From the NCBI GenBank assembly GCA_045643825.1, contig JAZRFV010000066.1, forward strand, positions 1 through 24,792: DNA of 24,792 bases, in the 5' to 3' direction. Source of the DNA: Scatosoma sp045643825. Lineage in GTDB: Bacteria > Bacillota > Clostridia > Christensenellales > Borkfalkiaceae. The position numbers and the translations under genes were made by a program. Below the pieces are notes generated by a model. That model worked only from the letters and a program-made list of their open reading frames with translations. It was not told the DNA's origin and searched no databases. Of this stretch, positions 13,380-22,074 are shown in pieces. The stretch's first letter is position 1. Each line of letters opens with the position of its first letter.

Positions 13380-14375
13380 TCAGTTTCCGAAAAACAGCCT
13401 TGCCGTTACCGCTTTTAATGCGGAGGCAGGTGTCAGTTCACCGCATTTTATCGAGCTGATTGCCCCGTAGGTTGCGTTGTACAATTCAAGCAAGGCATCC
13501 CTGCCGAATTTTGCCGCCTGCTCACGATTTTTTCTCGCCGCATACTCCTTGATACCCAAGGCTGCCGCTACATCCTGATCACTACCCTTACACAAGGAAG
13601 TTTCATACAGTCCTTTAAAGTAAGAAGCCAGCGAGGAGAGCAACGAGGTCTCGTTAAAACCACGGGTTGACAAGTCCTTAATGACACGCATATAGGTGGA
13701 ATAGTTTTTCCGCGCAAGCGCATTCGCCAGCTCGTAAATCTTATACTCCGCATCAGGATAAACCAATTCGTCCACCAGCTCATCCGTCAGGCGTTGCATC
13801 CCCACCGCCGAGCAATACCCCAGCAGCTTTTCCGTTTCCTGGGCAATACGCGCCATATCGAACACGCAATAGGTTGCCAACTTTCCGCAGGTCACCCCAT
13901 CCGCATATACCCCTGCACGTTTACAGGTGCCGTAAATCCACTTTTTAATCGTTTCCTCGTCCGAACGAGCGCAATCCACGTAGGTTACGTTGGTTTTTTT
14001 CGCAAGCGCTGCCGTGCCCGCTTTCCCCTTCCCGCCATTGACAATCAAAAGAATCGAATCTCTTGGAGGATTAGCAAATAAATCCTTTAAATAAAAGTCA
14101 AAATCTTTATCCGTAGGGTAAAACTCGTTGACGCGTACAACACGTTTCTCGCTAACGAACGGGAAGCAGTTCACCGCGTCGATTAGGTTCTTGATTTTGT
14201 CACCCTTCAACGAACCGCCGTCAAAGGACGCGTAATCGAGGGTAGGCTCTTGTAAAAACCGCGCCTTGAGTAAAGCCTCGCCCTTTTCGCGAAAATAAAC
14301 CTCTTCCCCTTCAAAAAGGTAAATGGGCTGCGCGCCGTTTTCATCGGTGTATTTTTTAAAGTCGATATATTTCAC
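13380..14375 (-). CDS. holA: DNA polymerase III subunit delta
   Basis: The clamp-loader subunit that opens the beta sliding clamp. The product is 331 aa, the normal size. The N-terminal block is typical of HolA: IYLFEGEEVYFREKGEALL, then LDYASFDGGSLKGDKIKNLI, then FPFVSEKRVVRV and LLIVNGG. The C-terminus has the alpha-helical collar, IYELANALARKNYSTYMRVI through TSLLSSLASYFKGLYE. GTG 14375 is preferred because AAGGGGG lies six bases upstream and the residues before it do not fit the family. The promoter lies inside the longer open frame, which excludes the upstream starts. It has its own promoter between comEC and holA; comEC-holA adjacency is common in Firmicutes. Confidence 0.9.
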   Translation of the reverse strand: MKYIDFKKYTDENGAQPIYLFEGEEVYFREKGEALLKARFLQEPTLDYASFDGGSLKGDKIKNLIDAVNCFPFVSEKRVVRVNEFYPTDKDFDFYLKDLFANPPRDSILLIVNGGKGKAGTAALAKKTNVTYVDCARSDEETIKKWIYGTCKRAGVYADGVTCGKLATYCVFDMARIAQETEKLLGYCSAVGMQRLTDELVDELVYPDAEYKIYELANALARKNYSTYMRVIKDLSTRGFNETSLLSSLASYFKGLYETSLCKGSDQDVAAALGIKEYAARKNREQAAKFGRDALLELYNATYGAISSIKCGELTPASALKAVTARLFFGN

Positions 14376-14397
14376 GCCAAGCCCCCTTTTTATAGTA

Positions 14398-14434
14398 TAT
14401 GCTATATTATAGCATAAGGCGTACAAAAAAGCAA
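14398..14434 (-). promoter_or_regulatory. holA promoter with a palindrome over the -10
   Basis: On the minus strand, TTGCTT (14429-14434), a 17-bp spacer and TATAAT (14406-14411) with an extended TGC. A perfect 9-bp inverted repeat with one central base, TATGCTATA-T-TATAGCATA (14398-14416), covers the -10. It is placed as an operator would be. Confidence 0.72.
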
Positions 14435-14486
14435 GAATATCCAGCAATTTTCTTTTGTGGAACTTTTTCCTTAAAAACCACCCATT

Positions 14487-16133
14487 TTACACGTTCAACG
14501 CGACCATGCCTGCCACAAATGCAAAAATGCACACCCCTGCAAGCAAAAATTGTGTGGATTTTTTCAAATTCCACTTATCCGTAAAAAATAAGCATGCCGC
14601 AATATATACCATCGACAACCCCGACGAAATACTTATCCCCTTCAATGCAAAAGAGGAAAAATCGAACCGCTCAAACAACAATAAAACAGCTGACCAAACC
14701 GCATTCGGTAGGTACAACAAGACAGCCTCAAGCCCCGTCGGCAATATGCACGCCAACAAAACGAAAAGAAACAGCCACGAAAAGACAATGCTGATAAACG
14801 GCACGAATATACAGTTTAAAAGAAATGCCCAACCCGACACGTAGCCAAAATATTGCAACAGCAAGGGTGCCGTAAAGAGCTGCGCTGCAAGGCTGGTTGC
14901 CATAAACGAAGAAAGGATACGATAAATGCGCGCAGGTATGCGAGGTGGTATCGTATCGTCGTTTTCCAACGCCTGTTGCTCCGCCTCCGTTAGCTTTATC
15001 GGCACGAATTTGCGGTAGAGTTTTGCTCCTTCGTCAAATACCTGCCCTATGGGTTTTGATAAAAATGCGATTCCAAAGCACGCAGCGAAGGATAACTGAA
15101 ACCCAACCGTAAACAAGGCGGAAGGCTGTACAATAAGGATACAAATCGCTGCAAGTCCCAACGATTGTAAAAAGTCCGTTTTGACAAGCAACAACTTCCC
15201 TGCGTACGCAAACAAACATATCACCGTTGCCCTAACAACGGATGCTGTAAAAGCGCACACTCCTGCGTAGGTCAATAATATACCTGCGACAAAGGTAAAA
15301 CGCAGTCCCTCGCCCATACAGCGCAAGGAAGTCTTCTTTACCAACAACAAACAAAAGGCAAACAACGAGCCAACGTGTAGCCCCGATACGGCAAAGATAT
15401 GCGAGATACCGCCTCGACGGATATTATCGTACAAGCCCTTGTCAATCGCCGTCGTATCGCCGAGCAGCACCGCACGGGTTACTGCCGCAGGCGTTTCGTC
15501 CATACCTGCATCAATCCGCGCTTTCGCACGCCCGTTCAAGAATAAAAACAAATCGAAACTATGTCCAATCTTCTCCCCTTCCACCTCTCTTGCGGAAAGG
15601 AATATTCTCTTACCGAAATCGTTCGCATTCAGTGTAAAGGTTTCTTGTGAAAAGCTCTTTTGGGTTACTGTACCACGAAGGAAAAGCTCGTCACAAAGCC
15701 CCACCTCTCCCTCTAATGAGGCAGGCAGGTATGCGATGAGTTTACAATTTTGCTTTTTACCCTCAATCGTTAAATCACCAAGTATCACCTGCGTACCATT
15801 TGCACTGTCACGCATTTCCACCACTTTGCCCGAGAAGTAGCACTCCCCAAAAGCCCTTGCGTCCTCATAGCGATTGACCTCGATTTGAAAGCCGAAAAGC
15901 CCTATAAAAAAGCTAACGCACAACAAGAGGGAAAGGACGGCAATCTTCTTCCATTGCTGTAAGGAAAAGGATAAAAAGACGGGGAAGAACGCCATAGGCG
16001 GTAAACACAACAGCCATGCCGTATGCAAGGAAAGGAAGTAGTGATTATAACAAAACACTACGCCAAGCGCCAAATATATAGCCGAAAAAAGCGCGAAACG
16101 AAAATTAAAAATTCTACCTTCGTTGGTTTGCAT
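14487..16133 (-). CDS. comEC: ComEC/Rec2-family channel protein without the metallo-beta-lactamase domain
   Basis: ComEC forms the inner-membrane channel for single-stranded DNA in natural transformation. This product is 548 aa. The N-terminus has several membrane helices and an OB-like DUF4131 region (about residues 70-190). The core competence domain follows with RAVLLGDTTAIDKGLYDNIR and the signature GGISHIFAVSGLHVG, then about eight helices, including FTASVVRATVICLFAYAG and FTVGFQLSFAACFGI. It stops after the last helices, whereas full ComEC proteins of about 700-800 aa continue into a metallo-beta-lactamase nuclease-like domain. No remnant of that domain is seen downstream. The start is ATG 16133 with GGAGG seven bases upstream. 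No other competence gene is in the window. Confidence 0.88.
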   Translation of the reverse strand: MQTNEGRIFNFRFALFSAIYLALGVVFCYNHYFLSLHTAWLLCLPPMAFFPVFLSFSLQQWKKIAVLSLLLCVSFFIGLFGFQIEVNRYEDARAFGECYFSGKVVEMRDSANGTQVILGDLTIEGKKQNCKLIAYLPASLEGEVGLCDELFLRGTVTQKSFSQETFTLNANDFGKRIFLSAREVEGEKIGHSFDLFLFLNGRAKARIDAGMDETPAAVTRAVLLGDTTAIDKGLYDNIRRGGISHIFAVSGLHVGSLFAFCLLLVKKTSLRCMGEGLRFTFVAGILLTYAGVCAFTASVVRATVICLFAYAGKLLLVKTDFLQSLGLAAICILIVQPSALFTVGFQLSFAACFGIAFLSKPIGQVFDEGAKLYRKFVPIKLTEAEQQALENDDTIPPRIPARIYRILSSFMATSLAAQLFTAPLLLQYFGYVSGWAFLLNCIFVPFISIVFSWLFLFVLLACILPTGLEAVLLYLPNAVWSAVLLLFERFDFSSFALKGISISSGLSMVYIAACLFFTDKWNLKKSTQFLLAGVCIFAFVAGMVALNV

Positions 16134-16162
16134 CCTTGTCCCTCCTTTTTTATTCGTCGCAA

Positions 16163-16188
16163 AAAAACCGCAGTTGCCCGCGGTTTTT
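16163..16188 (-). terminator. Terminator after the giant helicase gene
   Basis: The stem AAAAACCGC (16163-16171)/GCGGTTTTT (16180-16188) has an 8-base loop. Read on the minus strand it is followed by further T residues. It separates the helicase transcript from comEC. Confidence 0.88.
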
Positions 16189-16206
16189 CTCGCTTTACAA
16201 TATCCC

Positions 16207-19200
16207 TTACGCCAAAGAAATTCTATCCGATACAGAGCGCAGGAACAAGCCCTTTTCTTCGCCCAATGTCACACAATCGTTGACGTACGCCGCAAAGGTA
16301 TCCGAAGGCTTCGTAACACGGAACACCGATGCAACAATCGTCTGAATTTCTTCCATATAGAGCGCAACCTTATCCTCCAAGGCGCCACGCACCACGGAAA
16401 TCACCTCGTAAGGGGTATAATCCTTATCGTTTCTACGCAACGGTTCGCCCGATTCCACACGGTAATGGTCAAAACCGACACACTTATCCGTTTTACGGTA
16501 GAATTCCGTCCCCAGGAGCTTTTCATACTTAAATCCGCAAAGGGCAATCAACGCCTGCATACGCGTCTCCACTTTATTGCCATATTTCGTAATGCCCAAG
16601 CTCCCCAAACATCTACGCACGAGGAAATCAAAGGAAATCGGTTCCTCAATCGCCACAATCGTCTTTAAACGGGTAAGAATTTCCTTATCGTTGTCCCCCG
16701 ACGTCACGTAGTTCGCATTTTCCGCAACCAACTCCGTCAAGTTCGCCTTCTTATAATTCTTCTTATAGCGGTTCAACTCTGCTCCGCCCTTCTTATCAGC
16801 CCCCGTCAAGCGGTCGAGAAGGTCTTTAATCTTCTTGATTTCACGTTTGGGGTTGTTGTAATAATTCACCGCGTACAAACGCATTACGTTCCAATTATTA
16901 CGCTTCAAGGTTTGGATTTGCAGGATATTTCTATCCTTGATAGAGAAACGGTTGGGCGTATCGCACATAATCGCCAAAAGGAAACGTTTTCTATCCTTAG
17001 GATCGATAACGGCAACGTCAATCTTAAACCCGGACACACCCACATCGTAACGACAATCATACCCGTAGCCCGCTAATTCTTCCGCGATATACTTACCGAT
17101 ACCGTCACGCTTTCTCATTACGCTTTCCGAGGAAATGGCAAGGTTCGTTCTACCCTTTTGAGCAAATTCAAGGAAGGCCTTCAAGCCCATAACCCCACGG
17201 GATTTGGTTTTACTCAAATCAATCATTGCACCCGTCATGGACGAGAATACCATCATTTCTTCCCTTGCACGAGAAACGGCAACGTTCAGACGACGCCAAC
17301 CGCCGAATTGGTTCAAAGGACCAAAATTCAAGGATACCCTACCCAGCTTGTCGGGGCCGTAGCATACCGAGAACAAAATAACGTCACGTTCATCACCCTG
17401 TACGTTTTCAAGGTTTTTTACAAACAACGGTTCTTCACGCTCGTACGCCACCTTATCCAACTTTCTATCGGAAATTAACGCGGAAAGCTTACGCTCGATA
17501 TAATCCTTTTGCGCAGTAGAGAAGGTTACAACACCGATACTCTGTTTGTTCAGTTTCGGATCCGCCAAACGGCGCAATACCTCTTCGATCAGCTTATCCC
17601 CTTCCTCTTTGTTGCGTTTCGTACCGCCGCGGTCGTACACAGCATCTTCCACGTAGACAAAGTTCACCTTGCTCGACAAAGCATCAGGCGAAGGGAAGGT
17701 GCAGAGCTTGTTGTCGTAATACATTGCGTTGGAGAATGCAATCAAGCTCTCGTGCTTACTTCTATAATGCCAGGTCAAATGTCTTTGAGGCATATTGATG
17801 GTCAAGCAGTCGTCAAGAATACTTTCCATATCCTCGTTTTCCATATTTTCCTCATCCACGTAGGTGGTATTGAAGAAGGTGGTAGGAGGCAACTGCTTGG
17901 GATCGCCTACGATAATCGCCTCTTTACCTCTTGCGATGGAGCAAATCGCCTCCGCAGTGGGAATTTGCGATGCTTCGTCGAAGATAACCATATCAAACAA
18001 CCCGCTTTCCGCCTTCAAATACTGCGAAACGGTGATGGGGCTCATCAACATACAAGGCGCAATCGTCTTCATCAGCGCAGGTGCTTCCTCGAACAAACGG
18101 CGGATACCCGTACCACGCAGGTTGGTCTTCGCCATACGCTGGAAGCTTGCCATTTCCAAAGCAAGCGTGCTGTCCGTCGTATCCGTAGGCAAACGTGAAA
18201 TCAGCTTCGCGCGGATATGCTCCCTCGTCAGCTTCATAAACTCTTCCATCAAATTGCGCAGGCTTTCCGATTTTTCTTCGGATACCGCCGCCGAGAATCT
18301 CGCCAAAACGGGATCGAGAGGGATATTCGTTTGCAAGAAATTCTTATAGACGTTCTTTTCAAAGCTATCCACGATGTTTTCACCCGATACCATACCGTTT
18401 TCGAGTGCATCGGTAATAAAGGTCAAACCCGCCTCATCGAGGGCAAGCGCCGTTTTCTTATACATACACCAGTTGGCAAGCATATCGATATTTTCAATCA
18501 ACGCCCCTGCCTTCGAGGTGTACGATTCCAAAACCTCTTCCATAGGGATACGGTCGCGGTTGGCCTTCGTAATGGTCAAGAAGCTGTCCTCCGCCTCCAT
18601 AAAGCTGGTCATCGAACGCAACAAGCCCTGCAATACGGGTTTCGTGTAACCACACGCCGCACGCATACACATACTGTTAAAGCTGTCGGCGTTGTAATCC
18701 ATAAACACCGAAGCGCACAACGAGTGCAACTCGTACAACTCCTTCATAAAGTTTCTTCTTGCGTTGAAGAAATCTACCCTACCGAATGCAAGGGTGAAAT
18801 GCTTGATTAGCTTCGTATTCGCGCGGATGGATTCCATCGCCTCGTAAATTTCGTAGGTAGTTTTCAGAAGGACAACCATTTCCTCCTTACTTACGGGGGC
18901 AAGCGCTTGCTTGTTGAGACGTTTTGCAATCCCCTTTACCGCCTTATTCTTCTCGTAATCTACCCCGCCTGCTTCTAACCATTCGCCAAGGGCCTTGTAT
19001 TCCTTACCAAGGTCGATAAGTTTCTTGCAGGTAGCGAAATATTTCTCAAAGCAAGCGTCCAGATGGCGATTTGCATTAAAGAATGCGTAGAATTCCGCCT
19101 CGTTTTCCTTGAAATATTTGTTAAGCGAGCCGCTTTGTAAACGCCTTGCGATTTCACAAAGATTTTCCAGTTTCTTTCTCGTAAGCGTGCTGATTTTTTG

Positions 19201-21861
19201 CTGATACAAGTCCAAGAAGAGGGCAATATAGTTCTTCAAATGCTTGATTTCCGCAATCATAACCTCGGACGCGCAATATACCGAATCACGCACCTCCAAG
19301 GTATATTCGGACACGTTCACGTTGGTGAAGGGGGAGTTATGCACGCCGCCGCATTCCTTCGCCGCGACCGCCGCCTGCACCATCATACGCTCGTATTCCT
19401 CAATCTTTTCCTTGGTCAAGCCATCGTAGAAGGTGCTTTCGATATTCATGATCGCCGGGGCGTCTTTGTTCTTCAAGCAAATCATCAATGCTTCATAGAC
19501 GGAAACACCCAAACGGCGTTTTTTATGCAACGCCTCTAACGATTCCCCAAGCTCCGTTCTCAACCGTGTAATGCTGTTCGAGGTCTCGCCAAGCGCCACC
19601 TGTTCCTGCGCGCCGGCAAGCCCCAAGGTGTTTTGTAAGCGTTGTAAAACCTCCGTTTTGTTGGTTTTGTTGGAGTGTAATTCAAGGCAAAAATCCCCAA
19701 TACCGAGCATATCCAAACGTTTTTTAACCACAGACAAAGCCGCCTGCTTTTCCGCAACGAAAAGCACGCTCTTATTCTCATTCAAGGCGTTGGCGATGAT
19801 GTTGGTAATCGTTTGCGATTTACCCGTCCCCGGAGGGCCGTGCAAAACGAAGCTCTTATTCTTTTGCGACAACGCAATTGCACCCCATTGCGATGCATCC
19901 GCAGGTAAGGGCGTCAAGGTAGAATCGGGCGGACAGTCGTCCTCCTTCAAGCTTTCCTCCAAGCCACCACCTACCAGAATGGAGTTATCCAGCAAGGCTT
20001 CGATGATTTTATTTTTAGAAAATTCGTTGATGTTTTGGCGCAAATCATTCCACATTTGGTAACGAGAGAAGGAGAACGCCGCCAAGTATACGTCGTCGAT
20101 CACCTCCCAATTGCGCATTTTTACCACTTCCACACGCACCATGGCAAGGATTTCGGAAATCTTCAACCCCTGCACCGCATCGGAAAGGCCACGGATATCA
20201 ATGTTAAATTCCTGCTTCAAGAATTCAAGCAAGGTCGTATTGACGGAAAAGTCCTCGTCCGTCACCGTGATGGCATAACCGCTTGCACCCTTGCTCTTCT
20301 TCAATTGTACGGGCACAAGCACCAAAGGAGCATAATGCTCCTCACCGTCCGCACGGGAATACCATTTCAAGAACCCCATCGAGAGGTAAAGAATCTTCGC
20401 ACCCGATTCCTCGTACGATTCCTTGTTTTTGCGGATAAGCTTTGCGAGCATTTCGTTTGTGGAATTCGCATCCAAATAGGTACGCGCAATCCCCGATTGA
20501 TTTTCAAGGGCAATCAACTCCCGCATTTGCTTTGCGGCACCGCTGATACCAAAATATTCCTTCTTCGCCGCAATCTCTTTTACGTCGTCCGTCGCAGGGG
20601 AAACGAGCAGTTCATCCTGTTCCGTCAAAGCGTCCAGGGTGCCGTCCGCGGAGGCGGACAACATTTTCACAGCCAACTTCGTGGGGTTGAAATGCAACAA
20701 GGTGTTTTTCATCGAAAGGTCGAGCAAACGACGCTCCCATTGCTTATCCCTCGTATCCTCTTTATCCAAAGCCAGCTTTTGCATTTCACGCAACGCCTTC
20801 GGCGCTTCGTCGGGCGACATATCCTCTTCGGAAAGCAGTTCGTACCCCTTTACACTCTTTGCGCGCAAGGGCAAGGGCAATACCTTCGCCATACGGCAAC
20901 GGCGTACGTCCACGTAACGGTCGTAATACCCCGCCTGCAATTTTTGGCGGAAATGCCCCTCCGAAGTGGAGTAAGCGGCATTTTTATCCGAGAACAAATC
21001 CTCCACATCAAAACAGCTGACGTTGTTGATACCCTCGGCAATATACGCGTCCAAGCGTTGCATATCGTCGGATACCGTATCCAAGAAACAACTGTCGTAC
21101 AGCCATACACCTGCTGTTACCTCCGTATCGCCAAATACGAGGATAGGGTGAAGTCCCATACTTTCTAAACAGCTACACGTAAACAATGCCATTTCCAACG
21201 AGCTTGCCTTACGCTCGTTTAAAATCTTCACGCCCGAGCCTGCGGCAACGGGGTTTGCAATATCACTATGTTTTTTCGCAATGGAGAAACGACGGAAAAC
21301 CGCGTAAATCGCCGCAATGATACGGCGTACGGCATTTTTATCATTCCCAATATAGCTACCCAGTTCACAAGGGGTGTTCCACTTCTTCAGCTGATCCATT
21401 ACCTCCGTGCGAACACGGGCACAATCGCCAAGTTTTGGACGAACGAAAGATGCAAGCAATTCTGCATCCCCCTCTACGCCCTGCCAATAGTCAAAGGGCA
21501 TGGTCGTCACCGTCCATTCCTTCGTCAAAATCACCTTCTTGTCCTTGCGAAGGGTAAGGGTAACCTTTTCCTCGTCCACCTTATCAATACCCGAAAAATA
21601 GAGGGGGGATAAAATCCCATCCAAATCCACCTGCACCGCACTCTCAAAAGGTACGTCAATCTCCTTTTCTACGGACAAAAGCATACCGTTTTCGTTTTCT
21701 ACGGATACGGTCAAGCCTTCTACCGTTTCCTCCCCCTCGTTTTTAATGAGAAGGCTGGAAAACAACGGACGGTGTGCAAAATAGTCGGCGTAAGAAATCA
21801 CCTTCGCCGTTTCACCTTGAATGGATAAAATTTCCTCTAATTTTCTCGATTTTTGTGCCAT
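16207..21861 (-). CDS. Giant DUF4011 / SF1 helicase / restriction-endonuclease-like / DUF3320 protein
   Basis: An 1884-aa protein. An N-terminal beta-rich region (about 20-130) precedes a transglutaminase-like segment (SSLEMALFTCSCLESMGLHP). The DUF4011 block RRLLDLSMKNTLLHFNP is near residue 375. The SF1 helicase has Walker A GPPGTGKSQT near 675, then about 600 residues of mostly helical insert. Walker B IFDEASQIP is near 1290, followed by GDPKQLPPT, HYRSKHESLI, NVQGDERD and NVAVSRARE near 1528. A Vsr/MTES_1575-type nuclease-like domain (about 1560-1670) follows, and a DUF3320 C-terminus ends the protein. The family is often in or near defence islands; an antiviral or DNA-repair role is inference. 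The nuclease core reads FKIDVAV...LLAIMCD, with Met where relatives have Glu. The gene has its own promoter, a leader palindrome and a terminator. The start is ATG 21861 with a modest GGTGA. Confidence 0.9.
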   Translation of the reverse strand: MAQKSRKLEEILSIQGETAKVISYADYFAHRPLFSSLLIKNEGEETVEGLTVSVENENGMLLSVEKEIDVPFESAVQVDLDGILSPLYFSGIDKVDEEKVTLTLRKDKKVILTKEWTVTTMPFDYWQGVEGDAELLASFVRPKLGDCARVRTEVMDQLKKWNTPCELGSYIGNDKNAVRRIIAAIYAVFRRFSIAKKHSDIANPVAAGSGVKILNERKASSLEMALFTCSCLESMGLHPILVFGDTEVTAGVWLYDSCFLDTVSDDMQRLDAYIAEGINNVSCFDVEDLFSDKNAAYSTSEGHFRQKLQAGYYDRYVDVRRCRMAKVLPLPLRAKSVKGYELLSEEDMSPDEAPKALREMQKLALDKEDTRDKQWERRLLDLSMKNTLLHFNPTKLAVKMLSASADGTLDALTEQDELLVSPATDDVKEIAAKKEYFGISGAAKQMRELIALENQSGIARTYLDANSTNEMLAKLIRKNKESYEESGAKILYLSMGFLKWYSRADGEEHYAPLVLVPVQLKKSKGASGYAITVTDEDFSVNTTLLEFLKQEFNIDIRGLSDAVQGLKISEILAMVRVEVVKMRNWEVIDDVYLAAFSFSRYQMWNDLRQNINEFSKNKIIEALLDNSILVGGGLEESLKEDDCPPDSTLTPLPADASQWGAIALSQKNKSFVLHGPPGTGKSQTITNIIANALNENKSVLFVAEKQAALSVVKKRLDMLGIGDFCLELHSNKTNKTEVLQRLQNTLGLAGAQEQVALGETSNSITRLRTELGESLEALHKKRRLGVSVYEALMICLKNKDAPAIMNIESTFYDGLTKEKIEEYERMMVQAAVAAKECGGVHNSPFTNVNVSEYTLEVRDSVYCASEVMIAEIKHLKNYIALFLDLYQQKISTLTRKKLENLCEIARRLQSGSLNKYFKENEAEFYAFFNANRHLDACFEKYFATCKKLIDLGKEYKALGEWLEAGGVDYEKNKAVKGIAKRLNKQALAPVSKEEMVVLLKTTYEIYEAMESIRANTKLIKHFTLAFGRVDFFNARRNFMKELYELHSLCASVFMDYNADSFNSMCMRAACGYTKPVLQGLLRSMTSFMEAEDSFLTITKANRDRIPMEEVLESYTSKAGALIENIDMLANWCMYKKTALALDEAGLTFITDALENGMVSGENIVDSFEKNVYKNFLQTNIPLDPVLARFSAAVSEEKSESLRNLMEEFMKLTREHIRAKLISRLPTDTTDSTLALEMASFQRMAKTNLRGTGIRRLFEEAPALMKTIAPCMLMSPITVSQYLKAESGLFDMVIFDEASQIPTAEAICSIARGKEAIIVGDPKQLPPTTFFNTTYVDEENMENEDMESILDDCLTINMPQRHLTWHYRSKHESLIAFSNAMYYDNKLCTFPSPDALSSKVNFVYVEDAVYDRGGTKRNKEEGDKLIEEVLRRLADPKLNKQSIGVVTFSTAQKDYIERKLSALISDRKLDKVAYEREEPLFVKNLENVQGDERDVILFSVCYGPDKLGRVSLNFGPLNQFGGWRRLNVAVSRAREEMMVFSSMTGAMIDLSKTKSRGVMGLKAFLEFAQKGRTNLAISSESVMRKRDGIGKYIAEELAGYGYDCRYDVGVSGFKIDVAVIDPKDRKRFLLAIMCDTPNRFSIKDRNILQIQTLKRNNWNVMRLYAVNYYNNPKREIKKIKDLLDRLTGADKKGGAELNRYKKNYKKANLTELVAENANYVTSGDNDKEILTRLKTIVAIEEPISFDFLVRRCLGSLGITKYGNKVETRMQALIALCGFKYEKLLGTEFYRKTDKCVGFDHYRVESGEPLRRNDKDYTPYEVISVVRGALEDKVALYMEEIQTIVASVFRVTKPSDTFAAYVNDCVTLGEEKGLFLRSVSDRISLA

Positions 21862-21872
21862 ACTTTCACCAA

Positions 21873-21893
21873 AATACCATTATAAATGGTATT
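21873..21893 (-). promoter_or_regulatory. Perfect 9-bp palindrome in the leader of the giant helicase gene
   Basis: AATACCATT-ATA-AATGGTATT lies between the promoter -10 and the start codon, 12 bases from the ATG. It could be an operator just downstream of the transcription start or an RNA hairpin close to the ribosome binding site. Confidence 0.75.
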
Positions 21894-21913
21894 CCTCTAT
21901 TTTATTCCCTTTT

Positions 21914-21942
21914 ATTATACACGCTTCACCACAAAAAATCAA
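21914..21942 (-). promoter_or_regulatory. Promoter of the giant helicase gene
   Basis: On the minus strand, TTGATT (21937-21942), a 17-bp spacer and TATAAT (21914-21919). The predicted transcript starts near 21907 and runs through the palindrome at 21873-21893. Confidence 0.78.
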
Positions 21943-21985
21943 CCCCCCTATGACAAAAACTTTGGTAAAATCACAAAGATTTTTA

Positions 21986-22024
21986 CATAAAAAACACGCA
22001 ACCGCCGTCAAGCAATTGCGTGTT
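21986..22024 (-). terminator. Terminator after the YwaF-like gene
   Basis: The stem AACACGCAA (21993-22001)/TTGCGTGTT (22016-22024) encloses a 14-base loop. On the minus strand it is followed by TTTTTATG. It ends the infB-rbfA-nrnA-ywaF-like transcript 50 bp after its last stop codon. Confidence 0.82.
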
Positions 22025-22074
22025 CCGTTGATTTATTTTTACTGTTACTCAATCCAAGATTTAACGGTGTTTTC

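Noticed and set aside
17509..18198. Long plus-strand frames (e.g. 17509-18198, 18217-18810, 20035-21168) opposite the giant helicase
   Set aside because: They are antisense shadows of a verified coding sequence without motifs or translation signals.
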